A DNA stretch of 32,358 nt from positions 1 through 32,358 of the forward strand of contig JAFDWD010000407.1 of NCBI GenBank assembly GCA_018268695.1, given 5' to 3'. The notes under the pieces were generated by a model that saw nothing but the letters and a program-made list of their open reading frames with translations, was not told where the DNA came from and made no database searches. The position numbers and the translations under genes were made by a program. The stretch is from Actinomycetota bacterium (GTDB lineage Bacteria > Actinomycetota > Thermoleophilia > Solirubrobacterales > 70-9). Positions 8,375 through 18,058 of this stretch are shown here, one piece after another. How positions within the stretch are numbered: position 1 is the stretch's first letter; each line of letters starts with the position of its first letter.

Positions 8375-11143
8375 TCAAGGTGTGCCGGCCGCAGTTTCCT
8401 CGGAGGTGGGGTGCGGGTTGGGGGGAGGACCGACTCGGCGGTCGATCAACTTTCCGAGCTCGAGCAGCGCTAGCAGTGCGATCGGGCCGAGCAGGCAGAT
8501 CCCCCACTGGCGGCTCGTCAGCGACGTCGTCCCGAAGATCCGCTCGAGCGGCGCGAGGGCGGTCACCAGAAACGTCAGCACCAGCGCCGCGCCGATCATC
8601 TGAAGGAACCGCGCGTTTTCGATCGTGTATCGAGCGAAGACGGTCCCGTTCGGCTCCCTGGCCTCGAGCGCGGCGGCGACGTGCATCAACGACAGGGTCG
8701 TGAGCCCCATCGTGGTGGCGACGACGAGGTCGTAGCGGGCCTGGCCCCAGGCGACGACCGCGAGCGCGAGTCCGGCCATGAGGACGCTCGCCAGGGTGAG
8801 CCGCACGGCCAGGCCGCGGGACACGATCGGTGCAGTGGCGTCGCGAGGCCGCCGGCGCATCAGGCCGGGGACCGGCGCGTCGAAGCCGAGTCCGACCGCC
8901 AGGAACAGGTCGATCGCGAAGTTGACCCACAGGATCTGCAGGGGCGTGAGCGGCTCGCCGTTGGCGATGTCGAAGATCGCGGCGCCGAGGAACGTCAGGA
9001 TGAAGCCGCCCAGCATCACCAACTGGACGCGGACGTACTTCATGAGATTGTCGTAGAGGCCACGACCACCATCCACGGCCGCGACGATCGTCGCGAAGTT
9101 GTCGTCGGTGAGAATCATGTCGCCGGCCTCCTTGGTGACCTCGGTCCCGGTGATCCCCATCGCGACGCCGATGTCGGCCCGCCGCAGGGCAGGGGCGTCG
9201 TTGACGCCGTCTCCGGTCATCGCCACCACGTTGTCGCCGCGCTTGAGCACCTCGACCAGTCGCACCTTGTCCTCGGGCGCGACCCGCGCGACAACGCCGA
9301 TCCCGTCGAGCCGGTGCTCGAGTTCGGCGTCGCTCAGCGCGGCGAACTCGGCGCCGGTGAGCGCCTCGCCCTCGATGCCGAGTTGGTCCCCGATCGCGGC
9401 CGCCGTGGTGACATGGTCGCCGGTGATCATGCGGACGCGGATGCCCGCCTCCTTGCAACGGGCGATCGCATCGCGCGCCTCCCTGCGAGCCGGATCCACG
9501 ATCCCCACCAGGGCGAGCAGCGTCAGATCGCGGACCTCATCGAGAAGCTCTCCGCCGGCGTCGAACGTCGCCGGGTCGAAGTCGCGCGACGCCAGGGCCA
9601 GGACCCGCAGGCCATCGCGGGCGAGGCGGTCGTTGGCCTCCAACACCCGGTCGCGCCCAAGCTCGATCGGGACAGCCTCACCGTCGGTACCCCGCGCCAC
9701 GGCGGACCGGGCGAGCAGGACGTCAGGCGCGCCCTTGACGAGACAGCGGATCACCTCCCGGCCGTCGTCCTCCATCCGGTGGAAGGTCGCCATGAACTTG
9801 TAATCCGAGTCGAACGGGACCTCGCCAAGACGCGGATAGTGACGGCGCGTGCCATCGACGTCGAGGCCCCCCTTGGTGGCCAAGACGACGAGCGCGGCCT
9901 CGGTCGGATCGCCGACGATCTCGCCGTCCGACACGCTCGCATCGTTCGCCAGCGCCATCGGTAAGAGAAACGGCTCCAGCGCCGTCTCGCCTTCGCCGGC
10001 CACGCGAAGGATTTGGCCAGCCGTGGAATAGCCCTCCCCCTCGACCGAATATCGGCGGCCGACGATGACCAGCTCGCGGGCGGTCATCTGGTTGAGCGTC
10101 AGCGTGCCGGTCTTGTCGGTGCAGATCGCCGACGTCGATCCGAGCGTCTCGACAGACCGCAGCCGCTTGACAATGGCGCCTTTGGCGGCGAGCGAGCGCG
10201 TCCCCAGCGACAGCATCGAGGTCACGACCGCGGGCAGCTCGGTGGGGATCGCCGCGACCGCGACGCTGATCCCGATCAAGAAGAGCTCGTCAAGGCTGTC
10301 GCCATGAGCGACGCCAAGCACGATCACCAGCGCCAACGAGATCCCTGCCATGATCGCTACCACCATCGTCAGCTGGTCGAGTTGGCGGGTCAGTGGCGTC
10401 TTCTCCTGCTCGACCGAGCTCAACATCCCCGAGATCCGCCCGACCTCGGTAGTCATCCCCGTCGCGGTCACCACCATCTCCCCCCGACCGCGCGTCACGG
10501 TTGAGTTCATATACGCCATGTCCACCCGATCACTCAGCGCCACTTCCTCGCCCTCGACCGGATCGACCGACTTCGCCACCGGCGTGCTCTCGCCCGTCAG
10601 TGCCGCCTCCTCGATCTCCAACGTCGCGGCGACCAGGAGTCGCCCGTCGGCGGGGATCTTGTCGCCCGCCTCGAATGACACGATGTCGCCTGGGACGAGG
10701 TCCTCGGCCGGGACGTCGATCAGCTCGGCGCCGCGACGCACGTGTGCCTTCAGCACCAGCATTTTCTGCAGCGCCGCGACGCTCTCGGCCGCCTTGCCCT
10801 CCTGGTTGAGTCCCAGGATCGCGTTCAACAACGTCACCGCGAACACGACGATCGCCGTGTGCCATTCCCCGAGCGCCACTACACTCACCACCGCCGCTCC
10901 CACGAGGACGAGCTGCATCAGGTCCTTGTACTGACGCAGGAACGCATGCCACCCGGGCTCCTTCTTCGCCTCGGCCAGTCTGTTCGCGCCATACCTGGCG
11001 CGACGCCGCTCGACCTCGGTGGGATCGAGTCCGACGCCCGGCGCCAGGCCGAGCACGCGACACGCCTCCTCGACGGTCATGGCGTACCATCGGACCGCGT
11101 CCGGGCCCCTAGGCGATTCGGTCTGAGTCTCAGTCGCGCCCAT
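8375..11143 (-). CDS. P2-type cation-transporting ATPase
   Basis: A 922-residue cation pump that couples ATP hydrolysis to ion movement across the membrane. Visible in order: a cation-ATPase N-terminal domain (RYGANRLAEAKKEPGWHAF), the actuator loop with LTGESTPVAK, membrane helix M4 with PTELP, the phosphorylated Asp343 in CTDKTGTLTLNQMT, the hinge TGDGVNDAPAL, and M6 with WVNFAID (Asn741 and Asp745). M6 is like that of Ca2+-ATPases, but M4 reads PTELP where SERCA has PEGLP, so the ion is not certain. ATG at 11143 follows GGAAGGG; a start at 11179 would add 12 residues without a good ribosome site. It shares its family with the ATPase at 20321, which differs in M6. Confidence 0.93.
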   Translation of the reverse strand: MGATETQTESPRGPDAVRWYAMTVEEACRVLGLAPGVGLDPTEVERRRARYGANRLAEAKKEPGWHAFLRQYKDLMQLVLVGAAVVSVVALGEWHTAIVVFAVTLLNAILGLNQEGKAAESVAALQKMLVLKAHVRRGAELIDVPAEDLVPGDIVSFEAGDKIPADGRLLVAATLEIEEAALTGESTPVAKSVDPVEGEEVALSDRVDMAYMNSTVTRGRGEMVVTATGMTTEVGRISGMLSSVEQEKTPLTRQLDQLTMVVAIMAGISLALVIVLGVAHGDSLDELFLIGISVAVAAIPTELPAVVTSMLSLGTRSLAAKGAIVKRLRSVETLGSTSAICTDKTGTLTLNQMTARELVIVGRRYSVEGEGYSTAGQILRVAGEGETALEPFLLPMALANDASVSDGEIVGDPTEAALVVLATKGGLDVDGTRRHYPRLGEVPFDSDYKFMATFHRMEDDGREVIRCLVKGAPDVLLARSAVARGTDGEAVPIELGRDRVLEANDRLARDGLRVLALASRDFDPATFDAGGELLDEVRDLTLLALVGIVDPARREARDAIARCKEAGIRVRMITGDHVTTAAAIGDQLGIEGEALTGAEFAALSDAELEHRLDGIGVVARVAPEDKVRLVEVLKRGDNVVAMTGDGVNDAPALRRADIGVAMGITGTEVTKEAGDMILTDDNFATIVAAVDGGRGLYDNLMKYVRVQLVMLGGFILTFLGAAIFDIANGEPLTPLQILWVNFAIDLFLAVGLGFDAPVPGLMRRRPRDATAPIVSRGLAVRLTLASVLMAGLALAVVAWGQARYDLVVATTMGLTTLSLMHVAAALEAREPNGTVFARYTIENARFLQMIGAALVLTFLVTALAPLERIFGTTSLTSRQWGICLLGPIALLALLELGKLIDRRVGPPPNPHPTSEETAAGTP

Positions 11144-11522
11144 GTCCACCCTTCCCGCGAGTACGGTCTGTGCGCGCAACCGATTCGCGTGCCTGGGGGG
11201 CGAGGCGGCTGGTACATCGGTCCGACAATCTCGGCAGCCCGCCCGCGTCGCCTGGCGCCCCGACTACGCGGCTGATGGTGCGGGTCTCCACATGGGCAAT
11301 GGTAATCGGCTTCCTCGTCGATGTGGCCCCGCTGACGCGGCGGCGGGCTCGGTCGCCGGTGGCCGAGGCGCCCCGCACCGGACCGGCAGTCACGGCATCA
11401 AGACCTGCCTCGAAGCGGGAATCAGAACGGTTGAAGAAGGATCTGAAAAGGGGATCGAGGAACCCAAGGAAGATCGAATTGGGTGGAGGCGACGGGCCGC
11501 TTGAGGCGGTGGCGTATCGATC
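11144..11522. other. Intergenic stretch before the SHOCT remnant
   Basis: About 380 bases lie between the divergently oriented ATPase start and the recognisable SHOCT remnant. Open frames on both strands cross it but none shows a family pattern. It presumably contains the ATPase promoter and possibly the lost front part of the SHOCT gene. Confidence 0.35.
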
Positions 11523-11726
11523 TATCCGATCGTTCGCGGCGACGGGGAGTGCGATTCTCAGGATCGGGGTGGAGGTAGATGCAGAGACGGGGTTCGACAG
11601 CTACGGTCGAGAGCGGAAGCAGGCTGGCTCTCCCGCAGAGGAGCTATCCAAGTTGACGACTTGGAGGAAAGAGGGGTGATTAGCGGCGATGAGTTCGACC
11701 GCCCGAAGGCGATGTTCCTCGCCTGA
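11523..11726 (+). pseudogene. Frameshifted SHOCT gene remnant
   Basis: Pieces of a protein like the one at 4430 can be read across two frames. At about 11523 the frame gives YPIVRGDG (YLIARGNG in the intact gene). The next frame gives GFDSYGRERKQAGSPAEELS. At about 11655 the reading must return to the first frame to give DDLEERGVISGDEF and PKAMFLA before the TGA at 11724. Restoring one missing base at 11655/11656 rebuilds a normal SHOCT domain. The two shifts compensate each other, and the first frame is open throughout but loses the homology in between. No usable start or intact membrane part is seen, so this is a decayed copy, unless sequence errors are involved. Confidence 0.65.
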
Positions 11727-11795
11727 ATGTGGACTTGGCCGGCCAGGTGGCAGGTGGGTCCGCTCCCCTGGCAGCCGATCCGGTGGTGTCGGCTG

Positions 11796-13061
11796 ATGGA
11801 TGCCTGTTCCGCGGAGTCTCGGGGGACCCCTTCCGTCGACTCAGTCGAACTCCGACATCTGCTGGTCGCGCTGGGCGGAGCGATGAACGCCGCCGGTGAT
11901 GCGGTCCACGAGATCGAGGAGCGGTTGCGTCAGATCGCCGCCGCCTACGGCGCGCCCAACGCACGGTGCATGGTCTTGCCGACCTTCCTCGCGATTGCGC
12001 TCGAGGCCGGCGACACGGTGGTGCTCGAGGAGACGCGACAGTTCGGCACCTTCCGTCTCGATCAGATCGCCAGCCTCTTCGAGTTGGTCAAGCAGGCCGA
12101 AGGGGCGAAGGTCACACCGATGGAGGGCATCGCGAGGCTGGCCGAGATCGCCGCTGACGAGCCCCGCTTCGGCCCGGCGACGACGATCGCCGGCCACACC
12201 ATCCTCACGGTGGGAATCTGCCTGGTGCTCCGGCCCACCCCACTCGATGTCGCCGTCGTCGCTGTCCTCGGCGCCCTCGTCGGCCTTCTGATCCACGTCG
12301 GCACCCGCCGGCCGTCGATCCAGGTGCTGATGCCGGTGCTCGCCGCAGCCGGAGTCTCGGCGGTGACCATCGCCCTGATCCGCCACGGCTGGAAAGTCGA
12401 CCTGCGGGCGATGATCGCCCCGATCGTGACCTTCCTGCCAGGGGCCGCGCTGACCATGGGCACGATCGAGATCGCGGCAAAGGAGATGGTCGCAGGATCG
12501 AGTCGCCTGATCTCCGGCTCGCTTCAACTCCTGCTCCTCGCCTTCGGGATCATCGCGGGCGCCCAGCTCGTCGGCGAGCCCTCCCAGGCGCAACTGATCA
12601 CCAACTCGTCGAGCCTGCTCGGTTCGTGGTCGCCATGGCTCGGCGTGCTCATCTTCGGCATCGGCGTCTGGATCTTCTTCTCCGGGCCGTCGTTGTTGTG
12701 GCTCTGCGTCGTCCTCTACGTGGCCTGGATCGGCCAGTTCATCGGCAACGAGCTCGTCGGCGGCTATGTCAGTGCCTTCAGCGGCGCCCTCGTGATGACG
12801 CCGGTCGCCTACATCGTCGAGCGCCGGACATCCGGACCACCGGCGCTGGTCACGTTCCTGCCGGCGTTCTGGCTCCTGGTGCCTGGAGCGCTCGGGCTGA
12901 TCGGGATAACCGAGTTGCTGGGCGCCGACGGACCGACCGACCTCTCCGATCTGATCGGCGCCTTCGGGGCGGTCGTCGGCATCGCGCTCGGGGTTCTCTG
13001 CGGTTATCCGATCTATCGATCAGGTGTGGGGATCGCCACCCAGATCTCCCGCCTGCCCTAG
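11796..13061 (+). CDS. ThrE-family threonine/serine exporter-like protein
   Basis: A 421-residue membrane protein of the ThrE family. The N-terminal soluble part has the family opening (LLVALGGAMNAAGDAVHEIE, then LPTFLAIALEAGD), followed by about ten membrane segments, with PIVTFLPGAALTMGTIEIAA between the two halves and FLPAFWLLVPGALGLIG near the end. Corynebacterium ThrE exports threonine and serine by proton-motive force; substrate here is inferred from the family only. ATG at 11796 has a weak ribosome site, and GTG or ATG codons near 11727 or 11883 are alternatives. It stands alone between the SHOCT remnant and a DUF6325 pair, and near the arginine operon. Confidence 0.87.
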   Translation: MDACSAESRGTPSVDSVELRHLLVALGGAMNAAGDAVHEIEERLRQIAAAYGAPNARCMVLPTFLAIALEAGDTVVLEETRQFGTFRLDQIASLFELVKQAEGAKVTPMEGIARLAEIAADEPRFGPATTIAGHTILTVGICLVLRPTPLDVAVVAVLGALVGLLIHVGTRRPSIQVLMPVLAAAGVSAVTIALIRHGWKVDLRAMIAPIVTFLPGAALTMGTIEIAAKEMVAGSSRLISGSLQLLLLAFGIIAGAQLVGEPSQAQLITNSSSLLGSWSPWLGVLIFGIGVWIFFSGPSLLWLCVVLYVAWIGQFIGNELVGGYVSAFSGALVMTPVAYIVERRTSGPPALVTFLPAFWLLVPGALGLIGITELLGADGPTDLSDLIGAFGAVVGIALGVLCGYPIYRSGVGIATQISRLP

Positions 13062-13209
13062 ATGGGCGGGTTCCACGAACTTCCGGGGCTACGGGGCGGG
13101 TGGACCCACTCATCCAGATGGTCAAGTCTTCACCCTCCTCTTCGTCGCGGTAACCGAGCAGTGGTGGCGACAGGTGCTCGCCGGGTCCTCGGCGGAAGAC
13201 GTCATGCAG

Positions 13210-13231
13210 ATCACCCCGATCGGGCGATGCG
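13210..13231 (+). promoter_or_regulatory. Shared palindromic motif, copy C
   Basis: The core ATCACCCCGATCGGGCGATG matches copies A (3911) and B (6622, minus strand). It ends about 57 bases before the DUF6325 start at 13288, close to the distance of copy B from its gene. It is likely a binding site for a regulator common to these small-gene units. Confidence 0.5.
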
Positions 13232-13287
13232 GCGAGGGCGATGCGCCCTTTAGCGTCGGCCAAGACCCACCGACCCGAGGGAACGAG

Positions 13288-13728
13288 ATGAGCAGCGAGA
13301 GCTTCGACGAGATGGGCCCGATCGACTACCTGCTGGTCGAGTGGCCGGGACGCCAGCCGAACGGGGAGGCCATCCCCTTTCTGATCGACCTGGTCGACCG
13401 CGGCCTGATCCGGGTCCTCGACCTTGCGTTCATCGCCAAGGACGCCGAGGGCAACGTGGCCTTCCTCGACATCGAGGACCTCGGCGACGAGGTGGTCGAG
13501 CTCGCCGTCTTCGAGGGCGCCACCTCGGGCCTGCTCGACGAGGGGGACCGTTCCGCGGCGGCCGACGTCCTCGAGCCGGGCACCTCGGCGGCCCTTTTGA
13601 TCTTCGAGAACGCCTGGGCGGGCCCCTTCGCCGCCGCCGTGCGCCGCTCCGGCGGCCAACTCGTCGCCAGCGGCCGCATCCCGATCCAAGCCATGCTCGC
13701 CGCACTCGAAGCGGCCGAGGCACCCTGA
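13288..13728 (+). CDS. DUF6325 family protein
   Basis: A 146-residue protein that matches the DUF6325 family from end to end: MGPIDYLLVEWPG at the front, LIDLVDRGLIRVLDLAFIAK, a long acidic middle, and GTSAALLIFENAWAGPFAAA near the end. It is shorter and more typical than the relative at 5861. Role unknown. ATG at 13288 follows a GAGGGAA site. The SHOCT gene begins 15 bases after its stop, so the two form a unit mirrored by the SHOCT-DUF6325 pair on the other strand. Confidence 0.8.
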   Translation: MSSESFDEMGPIDYLLVEWPGRQPNGEAIPFLIDLVDRGLIRVLDLAFIAKDAEGNVAFLDIEDLGDEVVELAVFEGATSGLLDEGDRSAAADVLEPGTSAALLIFENAWAGPFAAAVRRSGGQLVASGRIPIQAMLAALEAAEAP

Positions 13729-13743
13729 GAGGAGTGTAGGAAG

Positions 13744-14016
13744 ATGCCGGGACTACTGAGAGGGATCGCGCGGACCGCGGCGATCGCCGGGACCGCCTCG
13801 GCGGTGGGCGGCAGGGTCCATCACCGCCAGAACCAGCGCTGGGCGCGTCAGGAAGAAGAGCAGTACGCACAGCAGGCTCCGCCCCAGGCCGCGCCCGCCG
13901 CTGCGGCCGGGCCCTCGACCCTCGATCAGTTGAAACAGTTGGGCGAACTCAAAGATCAAGGCGTGCTCACCGAGGCGGAGTTCGTCGCGCAGAAGGCCAA
14001 GCTGCTCGCGGCCTGA
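13744..14016 (+). CDS. SHOCT domain protein
   Basis: A 90-residue protein. Residues 1-25 are weakly hydrophobic and basic (LLRGIARTAAIAGTASAVGG), residues 26-58 are Gln/Ala/Pro-rich, and residues about 59-90 are a SHOCT domain (TLDQLKQLGELKDQGVLTEA, then EFVAQKAKLLAA). A GAGGAGTGTAGGAAG leader precedes ATG 13744. It partners the DUF6325 gene directly upstream. Confidence 0.8.
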   Translation: MPGLLRGIARTAAIAGTASAVGGRVHHRQNQRWARQEEEQYAQQAPPQAAPAAAAGPSTLDQLKQLGELKDQGVLTEAEFVAQKAKLLAA

Positions 14017-14200
14017 GGTCATCCGGCGAACCAGAAAGGAGTGGCCCCCGCCATGGTCCTCGCTCATGCGCCTCGACGAGCTCCTGCTCGTGCTCTTCGG
14101 GCCCGTCCGGCCACCGGGGTTGCGCGAACACGGTCCCATGTCGATGTCGGGTTCGAGGCCATAGGGCGATGCTCCTCGTCCGGGCGAGGTGGGTGGATCG

Positions 14201-15790
14201 ATGGTTGAGCCTCCCGAGAAGCATGGATCCACGCCGGCCGCCGAGGATGGCGTGGTGGCGTCCGAGGGCGCGAGCAAGAAACGTCGCTTCCCGACCGCCT
14301 TCACCGTCCTCGCCGCGGTTCTCGCGCTGGTCTGGATCGCCTCCTTCTTCGTCCCTGCGGGCGTCTACAAGACCGATCCCAAGACCGGCGATCCGATCCC
14401 CGGTTCCTACCACCGACTCCCCTCATGTTCGAGTGTGCCGAGCGGAACCCAGTGCGTGGACGAATCGCTCTCATTCCGGATCAAGCAGCTCTGGATCGCG
14501 CCGCCGAACGGTCTCTACGGGACCGAAAACTCCGAAGGGCTTGTGGGCCCCGAAGAAGAAGGGATCCTCTATGGGTCGGCCGCGATTTTCCTCTTCGTCT
14601 TGGCGGTGGGGGCCTTCATCACCGTGACGATGAAGACGGAGGCGATCCAGACGGGCATCGGTCGTCTCGCCCTCAGATATCGGCAGACCGGTTGGGTCCT
14701 GATCGCGATCCTCATGGTCGTATTCGCTCTGGGAGGGACCACCTACGGGATGTGGGAGGAGACGCTCGGCTTCTTCGCCCTGCTGGTTCCGTTGGCCCTG
14801 GCACTCGGCTACGACCGCATGGTCGCGGCGGCGATCATCTTCCTCGGTGCCGGCACCGGCGTGATCGCCTCGACGGTGAACCCCTTCGCCACCGGGGTGG
14901 CTTCCGATGCTGCCGGGATCAGCATCGGGGACGGGATCGGAATTCGGATCGTGATGTGGCTGGTGCTGGTCCCGATCGCGATCGCCTACGTCGTCTTCTA
15001 CGCGCGGCGCATATCTACCGACCCTGCTCGCTCGGTGGTCGGCATCTCATCGGCCGACGCGGTGGAGGCGCGCGGCTTGGTGACCAACGTACCGCGTCTG
15101 ACCGGTCGCCAGAAGGTGATCCTCTGCCTCTTCGGTTTCACGTTCCTTTGGATGATCTATGGCTTCATCCCGTGGAACGAACTCTGGCAGGAGGGGTTCG
15201 GCCGCGACTTCCCGCTGCCCACCTTCAACTCGTTCTACTTCCCCGAGGCGGCGGGCCTGTTCCTGATCATGGCGGTGGTGATCGGCCTGATCGCCAAGCT
15301 CGGTGAGGAGGGTACGGTCAACACGATCGTCGCCGGGGCCGGCGACTTCCTCGGCGCGGCCCTGATCATCGTCCTCGCCCGCGGCATCACCGTCGTCATG
15401 AAGAACGCCTACATGACCGACACGCTCCTCCACGCGATGGAAACCGTCGTCTCAGGAACCTCGAGCGGCGTGTTCGCGATCCTGGCGTTCATCGTGAACA
15501 TCCCGATCGCTTTCCTGGTGCCGTCCTCATCGGGACAGGCGGCCCTGGTGATGCCGATCCTCGGCCCGCTTGCGGGCTTCGCCGAGGTCCCGAAATCGAT
15601 CGCTGTCACCGGTTTCCAATCTGCTTCGGGCCTGGTCAACCTCTTCACCCCGACCTCGGCGGTGATCATGGGCGGCCTCGCCCTCTCCAAGGTCGGCTAC
15701 AACCGCTACCTGCAGTTCGTCTGGCGTTACCTGGCGATCGTGTTCGTCGTCGTCTGCGCCTTCGTCGGCATCGCGGCGGCAGTCAGTTGA
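14201..15790 (+). CDS. YfcC-family transporter, probable arginine/ornithine carrier of the ADI operon
   Basis: A 529-residue carrier with about 12 membrane segments belonging to the YfcC/DcuC-like group. Signs are the first helix [21 protein letters not shown], the pair GLGA-type loops such as [19 protein letters not shown], and the C-terminal [20 protein letters not shown] followed by [12 protein letters not shown]. Members next to arginine deiminase genes are thought to exchange arginine for ornithine; that role is inferred here from position. An extracytoplasmic loop with two cysteines ([10 protein letters not shown]) is visible. ATG at 14201 follows GAGGTGGGTGG. It is the first gene of a tight seven-gene operon; arginine deiminase starts 17 bases after its stop. 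Confidence 0.85.
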   Translation: MVEPPEKHGSTPAAEDGVVASEGASKKRRFPTAFTVLAAVLALVWIASFFVPAGVYKTDPKTGDPIPGSYHRLPSCSSVPSGTQCVDESLSFRIKQLWIAPPNGLYGTENSEGLVGPEEEGILYGSAAIFLFVLAVGAFITVTMKTEAIQTGIGRLALRYRQTGWVLIAILMVVFALGGTTYGMWEETLGFFALLVPLALALGYDRMVAAAIIFLGAGTGVIASTVNPFATGVASDAAGISIGDGIGIRIVMWLVLVPIAIAYVVFYARRISTDPARSVVGISSADAVEARGLVTNVPRLTGRQKVILCLFGFTFLWMIYGFIPWNELWQEGFGRDFPLPTFNSFYFPEAAGLFLIMAVVIGLIAKLGEEGTVNTIVAGAGDFLGAALIIVLARGITVVMKNAYMTDTLLHAMETVVSGTSSGVFAILAFIVNIPIAFLVPSSSGQAALVMPILGPLAGFAEVPKSIAVTGFQSASGLVNLFTPTSAVIMGGLALSKVGYNRYLQFVWRYLAIVFVVVCAFVGIAAAVS

Positions 15791-15807
15791 AAACGAGAGG
15801 AGTAGAT

Positions 15808-17037
15808 GTGAGCACCGACACCCAGAAAGCCCTTGGCGTACATTCCGAGGTGGGGAAGCTCCGCACGGTGATGGTCCACCGCCCGGACCTCGCGCACGAG
15901 CGGCTCTCGCCCTCGAACTGTCACGAGCTGCTCTTCGACGACGTGATCTGGGTCCGCCATGCCCATCAGGAGTTCGACGCCTTCGTCGACCTGATGCGGG
16001 GGGAAGGGATCGAGGTCCTGCTCGTCCACGAGCTCCTCACCGAGACGCTGGAGACTCCCGAGGGTCGCGCCTGGCTGCTGGAGCGGCGGATCCGCCCGGA
16101 GGAGGTCACCGAGGTCTTCTTCGAGGATGTGATGAGCTGGATGACCGAGATGCCGGCGGAGGAGCTGGCGACCCGCCTGACCGGCGGCATCACCGTCGCC
16201 GAGCTGCCGGAGGAGATCAAGAAGGCGATCGGCCGGGCACTAGCCCCGACCGATTTCGTCCTCGCCCCGGTGCCCAACCAGCTCTTCACCCGCGACACCA
16301 GCGCCTGGCTCTACGGCGGCGTGATGATCTCCTCGATGCACTGGCCGGCGCGCCAGAAGGAGACCCTCAACATCGAGGCGATCTACCGCTTCCATCCTCG
16401 CTTCGTCGACGCCGGGGTACGGATCTGGTTCGGCGGTGCCGACCATGACTGGGGCGCGGCGACGATCGAGGGTGGCGACGTGATGCCCGCCGGCGACGGC
16501 GTCGTCCTGGTCGGGCAGGGCGAACGCAGCACCGCGATGGCGGCGAGCATGCTCGCAAAGCGGCTCTTCGAGGCCGGCGAAGCGCGTCTGGTCCTCGGCG
16601 CGAAAATGCCCCGTTCGCGGGCGGCAATGCATCTCGACACGGTCTTCACCTTCTGCGACCGCGACCTGGTGACGATCTACGAGCCGGTCGTCTCGGGGAT
16701 CATCCCGATCCGCTACGAACCCGACGGCGACGGCGGCGTCAAGGCCGAGATCTCCGACCGCTCCTTCCTCGATGAGGTCTCCGAGGCGCTCGGGACGAGC
16801 CTGCGCGTCGTCCCGACCGGAGGCGACGAGTTCGAGGCCGAGCGCAACCAGTGGGACGACGGCAACAACGTCGTCGCGATGGCGCCGGGGGTGATCGTCG
16901 CCTACGAACGTAACGAGGCGACCAACTTCAAATTGTCCAAGGCCGGGATCGAGGTCCACACGATCGCCGGACAGGAGCTCGGTCGCGGTCGCGGCGGCGG
17001 TCACTGCATGACCTGCCCGATCGTGCGCGATGCCTGA
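15808..17037 (+). CDS. arcA: Arginine deiminase
   Basis: A 409-residue enzyme that hydrolyses arginine to citrulline and ammonia, the first step of the ADI pathway. It has the family opening [19 protein letters not shown], the central [13 protein letters not shown] with the substrate-binding FTRD, the GGDVMPAG segment, and the catalytic cysteine, Cys400, in [12 protein letters not shown], close to where the Pseudomonas enzyme has Cys406. GTG at 15808 is chosen over TTG 15787 because GAGAGGAG stands just upstream and homology begins a few residues later. The stop is 12 bases before the ornithine carbamoyltransferase gene. Confidence 0.96.
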   Translation: MSTDTQKALGVHSEVGKLRTVMVHRPDLAHERLSPSNCHELLFDDVIWVRHAHQEFDAFVDLMRGEGIEVLLVHELLTETLETPEGRAWLLERRIRPEEVTEVFFEDVMSWMTEMPAEELATRLTGGITVAELPEEIKKAIGRALAPTDFVLAPVPNQLFTRDTSAWLYGGVMISSMHWPARQKETLNIEAIYRFHPRFVDAGVRIWFGGADHDWGAATIEGGDVMPAGDGVVLVGQGERSTAMAASMLAKRLFEAGEARLVLGAKMPRSRAAMHLDTVFTFCDRDLVTIYEPVVSGIIPIRYEPDGDGGVKAEISDRSFLDEVSEALGTSLRVVPTGGDEFEAERNQWDDGNNVVAMAPGVIVAYERNEATNFKLSKAGIEVHTIAGQELGRGRGGGHCMTCPIVRDA

Positions 17038-17049
17038 GAGGAGACACCG

Positions 17050-18057
17050 ATGAGCGAAGAGATTGACCTGCGGGGACGCAGCTTCCTGACCCTGAACGAC
17101 TTCTCCGCCGAGGAGATCACCTACCTGCTCGACCTCGCGGCGGAATTGAAAGCGGCAAAGAAGGAGGGCCGCGAGGAGGAGAGGCTGCGCAAGCGTGAGA
17201 TCGCGCTGATCTTCGAGAAGGACTCGACCCGGACCCGGTGTGCCTTCGAGGTCGCCGCCTACGATCAGGGTGCGAACGTCACCTTCATCGGTCCCTCCGG
17301 CTCCCACATGGGCCACAAGGAGACGGTGAAAGACACGGCGCGGGTGCTGGGCCGTATGTACGACGCGATCGAGTACCGAGGCTTCGCCGAGAGCGCGGTC
17401 GACGAGCTCGCCGAATGGGCCGGGGTGCCGGTCTACAACGGGCTCACCGACGAGTGGCACCCCACCCAGATCCTCGCCGACTTCCTGACGATGCGCGAGC
17501 ACATCGACAAGCCGCTCGGCGAGGTCTCCTTCTGCTACCTCGGCGACGCCCGCTTCAACATGGCCGACACCTACCTGGTCGGCGGCGGCAAGCTGGGCAT
17601 GGACGTACGGCTCGCCAGCCCCGCCTCGCTCTGGCCGGCAGACGAGATCTTGGAGATGGCCCGGGGCTTCGCCGATGCCGCCGGCGGCAGGATCCTGGTC
17701 ACCGAGGACGTCGCCGAGGCGGTCTCCGGCTGCGACGTCCTGCTCACCGACGTCTGGGTCTCGATGGGCGAGCCGGACGAGGTCTGGAAGGAGCGGATCG
17801 AGCTGCTCTGCCCTTATCAGATAAACGCCGCGACGATGGCGCTTACCGGGAACGCCGAGGCCAAATTCATGCACTGCCTCCCGGCCTTCCACAACGCCGA
17901 CACCGAGGTGGGTCGGGAGATCAAGGAGAAGTACGGCAGGGACGCGCTCGAGGTGACCGAGGAGGTCTTCGAGTCCCCGGCGTCGCTCGTCTTCGACGAG
18001 GCCGAGAACCGCCTGCACACGATCAAGGCCGTGATGGTCGCCACGCTGGGGGACTGA
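17050..18057 (+). CDS. arcB: Ornithine carbamoyltransferase, catabolic
   Basis: A 335-residue enzyme that splits citrulline with phosphate to ornithine and carbamoyl phosphate in this context. Motifs: STRTR (59-63) for carbamoyl-phosphate binding, HPTQ (137-140), and HCLPAF (275-280) with the catalytic cysteine. The protein alone does not separate catabolic from biosynthetic function; I call it catabolic because it lies between arginine deiminase and carbamate kinase with gaps of 12 and 1 bases. ATG at 17050 follows GAGAGGAGAC. Confidence 0.94.
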   Translation: MSEEIDLRGRSFLTLNDFSAEEITYLLDLAAELKAAKKEGREEERLRKREIALIFEKDSTRTRCAFEVAAYDQGANVTFIGPSGSHMGHKETVKDTARVLGRMYDAIEYRGFAESAVDELAEWAGVPVYNGLTDEWHPTQILADFLTMREHIDKPLGEVSFCYLGDARFNMADTYLVGGGKLGMDVRLASPASLWPADEILEMARGFADAAGGRILVTEDVAEAVSGCDVLLTDVWVSMGEPDEVWKERIELLCPYQINAATMALTGNAEAKFMHCLPAFHNADTEVGREIKEKYGRDALEVTEEVFESPASLVFDEAENRLHTIKAVMVATLGD

Positions 18058-18058
18058 G

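Noticed and set aside
8331..9458. Minus-strand frame of 375 codons within the first ATPase
   Set aside because: Arg/Asp-rich shadow of the ATPase frame.
11130..11393. Minus-strand frame upstream of the first ATPase as a gene
   Set aside because: No family pattern or ribosome site; it overlaps the ATPase start.
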